Below are positions 60,229-64,000 of a DNA stretch of 64,000 nt, piece after piece. Below the pieces are notes generated by a model. The model was not told the DNA's origin and did not search any database. It was given only the letters and a program-made list of their open reading frames with translations. The first letter of the stretch is position 1, and every line of letters begins with the position of its first letter. Both the position numbers and the translations under genes were made by a program. The DNA comes from Opitutia bacterium (GTDB taxonomy: Bacteria > Verrucomicrobiota > Verrucomicrobiia > Opitutales > Opitutaceae): NCBI GenBank assembly GCA_016217545.1, contig JACRHT010000004.1, forward strand, positions 62,001 to 126,000. The letters are read 5' to 3'.

Positions 60229-61491
60229 TCAGCCAAATCGATCCGGACTCGTCAGCGAGAGATCGACGCTCGGCTTCTTGCCGGAGAGCAACTCCGTCAC
60301 GGCGTAACCGGTGATCGGCGCGAGCGTGACGCCCAGCATCGCGTGGCCGCACGCCGCGACGAGATTGGTCTGCTTCGCAAAGCGCCCGATGTAGGGCATG
60401 CCGTCGGGCGACACGGGGCGGTAACCAAACCATGGCTGGATGCCGTCGAAATCCGCCGCGCTCATCTCCGGGAAATACACCTGCGCCGCCGCCTTGATCT
60501 GCTCGATGCGCTCGGGGCGCACGCGGTCGACGTGGCCCGCGATTTCCATCGTGCCACCGAAGCGCAGCGTCTCGCCCATCGGCGTCACGGCGACGCGCCG
60601 CTCGGAGAGGATCATCGGCTTCTTCAACTTGAAACGCGGCTTCTCGATCGTGAGCGAGTAGCCCTTGCCCGCCTGCATCGGCAGCCGCAGGTCGAGGCCG
60701 CGGATGGTTTCCGGCGCCCACGAGCCGGTCGCGAGCACGTATTCGTCCGCCGTGAGTTCGCCGGCACTGGTCGAGACTCCCGTGACGCGGCCGCCCCCGC
60801 TGCGCCAGCCGTAGACGTTGGTGTTCCAATGGAATTTCACGCCCTGTTGCTTGAGCAAGGCGACGAGCGCGGGGATGAACTTCCGGGGCGATATGTGAGC
60901 ATCGATCGGGAAATAGACCGCGCCGGCGATGTCCATGCGCGCTCCGGGCTCGAGCTGCGCCACCTGCTGCGGCGTGAGGATCTTCGCCTCGACGCCGACA
61001 GAGTTGGCGAGCGCCGCGAGGCCCTTCTCGTAAGCGGCGAGTTTCTCGGGCGTCTTGCAGAGATTGAACAGGCCCTGCGCCTCGAACTCGAAACTGTTGC
61101 CCGTCTGCGCCGCGAGTTCGACGAAGAGTTTCCGACTCTCCAGGCAATGTTGCGCGAGCACCGGCGCGGCGCGGCGGCGGTGCTCTTCCGTGCAGTTCCT
61201 CGCGAACAGCCAGCCCCAGCGCATCAACTCCGGATCAAGGCGCGGCTTGATGTAGAACGGACTGCGCGAACTCGTCATCCACTTCAGCCCCTGCCACACC
61301 ATGCCGGGCGCCGAGATCGGCTCCACGTGGCTCGGCGACACATAGCCAGCGCTGCCCTGCGCGCACGAGTCGGCGCCCTCCGGGCTGCGTTCGATCACCG
61401 TGACGGCGAAACCGGCCTTGGCGAGGTAGTGCGCGGTGCAGAGGCCGACAATGCCGCCGCCGCAAACGATGACGCTGCGCGATGTGCTCAT
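60229..61491 (-). CDS. FAD-dependent D-hydroxyproline dehydrogenase (DadA-like)
   Basis: 420 aa, DAO superfamily. Dinucleotide motif [18 protein letters not shown] (residues 8-25), [22 protein letters not shown], and the substrate-domain blocks [48 protein letters not shown]. Oxidises cis-4-hydroxy-D-proline to Pyr4H2C; the electron acceptor is not readable. The ATG overlaps the epimerase stop by 4 bases (ATGA). Confidence 0.93.
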   Translation of the reverse strand: MSTSRSVIVCGGGIVGLCTAHYLAKAGFAVTVIERSPEGADSCAQGSAGYVSPSHVEPISAPGMVWQGLKWMTSSRSPFYIKPRLDPELMRWGWLFARNCTEEHRRRAAPVLAQHCLESRKLFVELAAQTGNSFEFEAQGLFNLCKTPEKLAAYEKGLAALANSVGVEAKILTPQQVAQLEPGARMDIAGAVYFPIDAHISPRKFIPALVALLKQQGVKFHWNTNVYGWRSGGGRVTGVSTSAGELTADEYVLATGSWAPETIRGLDLRLPMQAGKGYSLTIEKPRFKLKKPMILSERRVAVTPMGETLRFGGTMEIAGHVDRVRPERIEQIKAAAQVYFPEMSAADFDGIQPWFGYRPVSPDGMPYIGRFAKQTNLVAACGHAMLGVTLAPITGYAVTELLSGKKPSVDLSLTSPDRFG

Positions 61492-62429
61492 GTTGGACGA
61501 ATACCCCAGCGAAACGGGTCCGCCGGGTCGAGCAGCAACACGCCTTCGCCGCACACATGCGCCGTGCCCGTGATCGTCGGGAGAACCTTGTCCCCATCGC
61601 GCCGATAGCGTCCGCGGAACGCACTGCCGACGATGCTCTCCTGCACCCACTCGGCGCCCTCGGCGAGTTTTCCGTCCGCCGCGAGGCAAGCGAGTTTCGC
61701 ACTCGTGCCCGTGCCGCACGGCGAGCGGTCGTAGGCGCCGCCGGGACAGAGCACGAAATTCCGGCTGTGCACGCCGCGGGTCGGCGACGGCGCGAACAAT
61801 TCCACGTGATCGACCTCGGGAAACCCCTGCGCATTCACCGCCGCGCGCACGCGGGACGTGTAGTCGGTGAGCGCGGCGACGTTCGCCAGCTCGAGCCGCT
61901 GCCCGTGTTCCTCGATGAGGAAAAACCAGTTGCCGCCCCAAGCCACGTCGCCGCGCACGCGACCGATGCCCGGCACGTCCACGACGACGCCCGCGGCCTT
62001 GCGGTAGCTCGGGACATTGTCCACCGACACGCTGCCGTCGGCGTGCAACGTCGCTGCCACGACGCCGACCGGCGTGTCGATCCGCACGACGCCCGGCTGC
62101 GCGCGCCCGAGGTGCGCCAGCGAAACGACGAGCCCGATCGTGCCGTGCCCGCACATGCCGAGCGGACCGACGTTGTTGAAAAAAATCACGCCCACATCGC
62201 AGCCCGGCGCATGCGGCTCGACCAACAGAGCGCCCACGACGACGTCCGATCCGCGCGGCTCGTTGACGATCGCCGAGCGGTAGTGATCGAACTCGCCGCG
62301 AAACCGCGCCACGCGCTCCGCCAGCGGGCCGTCGCCCAGATCCGGCCCGCCCTCGAGCACAAGCCGCGTCGGCTCGCCGCCGGTGTGCGAATCGAGGATG
62401 CGAATGCGTTGGACGGACGATGCTGCCAT
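61488..62429 (-). CDS. 4-hydroxyproline 2-epimerase (proline racemase family)
   Basis: 313 aa. The two catalytic cysteines are both present, C93 in GMCGHGT and C238 in RSPCGTGT, as needed for epimerisation of trans-4-hydroxy-L-proline to cis-4-hydroxy-D-proline. Other blocks: [26 protein letters not shown]. First gene of the operon; the ATG at 62429 was chosen over an in-frame upstream extension (to 62489) that is not family-like. Divergent from gatC; no regulator is adjacent. Confidence 0.93.
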   Translation of the reverse strand: MAASSVQRIRILDSHTGGEPTRLVLEGGPDLGDGPLAERVARFRGEFDHYRSAIVNEPRGSDVVVGALLVEPHAPGCDVGVIFFNNVGPLGMCGHGTIGLVVSLAHLGRAQPGVVRIDTPVGVVAATLHADGSVSVDNVPSYRKAAGVVVDVPGIGRVRGDVAWGGNWFFLIEEHGQRLELANVAALTDYTSRVRAAVNAQGFPEVDHVELFAPSPTRGVHSRNFVLCPGGAYDRSPCGTGTSAKLACLAADGKLAEGAEWVQESIVGSAFRGRYRRDGDKVLPTITGTAHVCGEGVLLLDPADPFRWGIRPT

Positions 62430-62542
62430 GGCCCGGCGCGAAGCTCCCGGAGCGCCCCGCACGGCGCAAGCTCTTCCCTGCGCCCGCATGACAAGTTTGT
62501 CGGTTGCCAGCCCGCAAAACGCTCCCGCACTCTCTGCGCCGC

Positions 62543-62833
62543 ATGTCCGCTCCGCAGGACTTCAACGTCGATTACCTCGCCCAACTCGCCCGCCTCGCGC
62601 TCACGCCCGAGGAAAAGGCCAAGTTCGCCGCGCAGTTGGGCGATGTGCTTCACCACATCGAGCAGCTCGCCAAGGTGGACGTCACCGGCGTCGAGCCGAC
62701 GGCGCACGCATTCCCCATTGAAAACGTCTGGGACGCCGACGCGCCGCGCGCGGGCCTGAGCGTCGCCGATGCGCTTCGCAACGCACCCGCGCAGCGCGAG
62801 AACATGATCAGCGTGCCGAAAGTCGTGGAGTGA
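62543..62833 (+). CDS. gatC: Asp/Glu-tRNA(Asn/Gln) amidotransferase subunit C
   Basis: 96 aa. Small GatC wraps GatA and stabilises the GatCAB transamidase: [70 protein letters not shown]. The ATG at 62543 was chosen over an earlier in-frame one at 62504. gatA follows after 5 bases. Confidence 0.95.
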   Translation: MSAPQDFNVDYLAQLARLALTPEEKAKFAAQLGDVLHHIEQLAKVDVTGVEPTAHAFPIENVWDADAPRAGLSVADALRNAPAQRENMISVPKVVE

Positions 62834-62838
62834 GCGCA

Positions 62839-64000
62839 ATGGCCCCACTGCATTTCCAGACCATCGCTGAGCTGTCGGGTCGCCTCGCGCGCCGCGAGCT
62901 TACCGCCGTCGAACTCATTCAGTCGCTCATCGCGCGCACCCGCGCCCTCGAGCCTCGACTGCACGCGTTCAACTCCTTCGACGAGGCCGACGCCCTCGCC
63001 CAAGCCACCGCGTCCGACGCCCGCCGCGCCGCCGGCCAAGTCCGCGGTCCGCTCGATGGCATTCCGATCGGTCTCAAGGACGTCATTGCCGTCACCGGCC
63101 AGCCGCTCACCGCTTCGAGCAAAATCCTCCAGAATTTCGTTTCACCCTACGACGCCACCGTCACGCGCAAACTCAAGGACGCCGGCGCCGTGCTCTTCGG
63201 CCGGCTCAACTGCGACGAGTTCGCCATGGGCTCGTCGAACGAGAACTCCGCCTTCGGCCCCGCCGGGAATCCCTGGGACACCACGCGCGTGCCCGGCGGC
63301 TCCTCGGGCGGCAGCGCCGCCGCGCTCGCCGCGGGCGAAGTCATCGCGTCGCTCGGCTCCGACACCGGCGGCTCCATTCGCCAACCCGCCGCACTCTGCG
63401 GCCTCGTCGGCCTCAAGCCGACTTACGGCCTCGTCTCGCGCTACGGTCTCGTCGCCTACGCGTCGTCGCTGGACCAAATCGGCCCGTTCGGCCGCACGAC
63501 CGAGGACATCGCACTCGTGTTGCGCGCCATCGCCGGACACGACCCGCTCGACTCAACTTCGTTCAAAGCCGAAGTGCCCGACTACCGCGCCGCGCTTGCC
63601 GGCCCCGCGCCGCGCCGCATCGGCATCCCGAAGGAGTATTTCGGCGAAGGCCTCGATCCCGAGATCGCCGCCGCGGTGGAAGACGCGGTGAAGTTTTACC
63701 GCGACCGCGGCTGCGAGGTGAAAGAGGTTTCGCTCCCGCACACGCGCTACTGTCTCGACGCCTACTACGTCATCGCGACGGCCGAAGCGTCGTCGAACCT
63801 CGCGCGCTTCGACGGCGTGCGTTACGGCCACCGCTCCAAAGCCGCGACCGATGCCATCGATCTCTACGCGAAGTCGCGCGCCGAGGGCTTCGGCGCCGAA
63901 GTGAAGCGCCGCATCATCCTCGGCACCTACGTGCTCTCGAGCGGTTACTACGACGCTTACTACCTGCGCGCGCAGAAAGTCCGCACGCTGATCCGGCAGG
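62839..64000 (+). CDS. gatA: Asp/Glu-tRNA(Asn/Gln) amidotransferase subunit A, 3' truncated by window edge
   Basis: 387 codons are visible and open at the end of the window. Amidase-signature triad: K80 in [11 protein letters not shown]155 in [12 protein letters not shown] and the nucleophile S179 in [12 protein letters not shown]. Generates ammonia from glutamine for tRNA-dependent Asn/Gln synthesis. [20 protein letters not shown] opens normally; the last third is missing. gatB should follow or lie elsewhere. Confidence 0.96.
   Translation, partial: MAPLHFQTIAELSGRLARRELTAVELIQSLIARTRALEPRLHAFNSFDEADALAQATASDARRAAGQVRGPLDGIPIGLKDVIAVTGQPLTASSKILQNFVSPYDATVTRKLKDAGAVLFGRLNCDEFAMGSSNENSAFGPAGNPWDTTRVPGGSSGGSAAALAAGEVIASLGSDTGGSIRQPAALCGLVGLKPTYGLVSRYGLVAYASSLDQIGPFGRTTEDIALVLRAIAGHDPLDSTSFKAEVPDYRAALAGPAPRRIGIPKEYFGEGLDPEIAAAVEDAVKFYRDRGCEVKEVSLPHTRYCLDAYYVIATAEASSNLARFDGVRYGHRSKAATDAIDLYAKSRAEGFGAEVKRRIILGTYVLSSGYYDAYYLRAQKVRTLIRQ

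Overview
The window is GC-rich bacterial chromosome, densely coded on both strands. I infer a member of the Verrucomicrobiota, most likely class Opitutia (Opitutaceae-like). The reasons are the mix of lineage-flavoured proteins (DUF4450, ThuA-like, a long RG-rich protein, an acidic-tail protein), GTG/ATGA-coupled starts and a heavy load of intergenic palindromes. This is a judgement from gene content, not from a marker phylogeny. No rRNA, CRISPR array or prophage is visible; there are two tRNA genes (Val-GAC, Leu-GAG).

Layout. 0-3.3 kb: NiFe-hydrogenase maturation genes hypF (5' truncated), a 26-codon membrane peptide, hypC, hypD. 3.3-12.9 kb: a type I restriction-modification island on the minus strand: hsdM, hsdS, a papain/C39-like putative cysteine protease, a 60-aa protein, an 11-bp terminator hairpin, hsdR, and a translationally coupled YgjP-type zinc metallopeptidase. 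13.0-15.8 kb: a membrane protein, a proline-rich repeat protein, then hypE, so the island interrupts a hyp cluster. 16-24.7 kb: ThuA-like protein, PLP aminotransferase, recN, tRNA-Val, a large secreted DUF4450 protein, SRAP protein. 24.8-27.9 kb: pyrR-pyrB-pyrC behind a terminator/attenuator hairpin (pyrD lies separately at 43.4 kb). 28-33.7 kb: secreted phospholipase-D-like nuclease, CPBP protease-thiL-tsaE operon, small kinase and RG-rich protein. 34-43.4 kb: cysteine and sulfate assimilation (cysE, cysK, Rrf2 regulator, cysN, cysD, cysH, cysI) with siroheme genes (cobA, CbiX-like chelatase) divergent from cysI. 44.6-50.5 kb: acidic-tail protein, Wza-like lipoprotein, DUF2062 protein, two tandem amino-acid permeases, ankyrin protein. 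50.7-57.5 kb: hemB, cysS, a RAYT transposase framed by its own REP palindromes, trmO, thrS, TPR protein. 57.6-62.4 kb: a complete hydroxyproline catabolic set in reaction order (epimerase, oxidase, deaminase, semialdehyde dehydrogenase). 62.5-64 kb: gatC and 5' gatA (runs off the end).

Two themes deserve attention. First, the R-M island carries two peptidase-like genes, one inside the hsdM-hsdS unit and one coupled to hsdR. Second, at least seven families of intergenic palindromes, nearly all headed by GTAG or GGAG and mostly in inverted pairs, are spread through the window. One family brackets the RAYT gene, and some copies supply stop codons (hypD, trmO), extend a coding region (hypC) or sit in a duplicated gene start (cysS).
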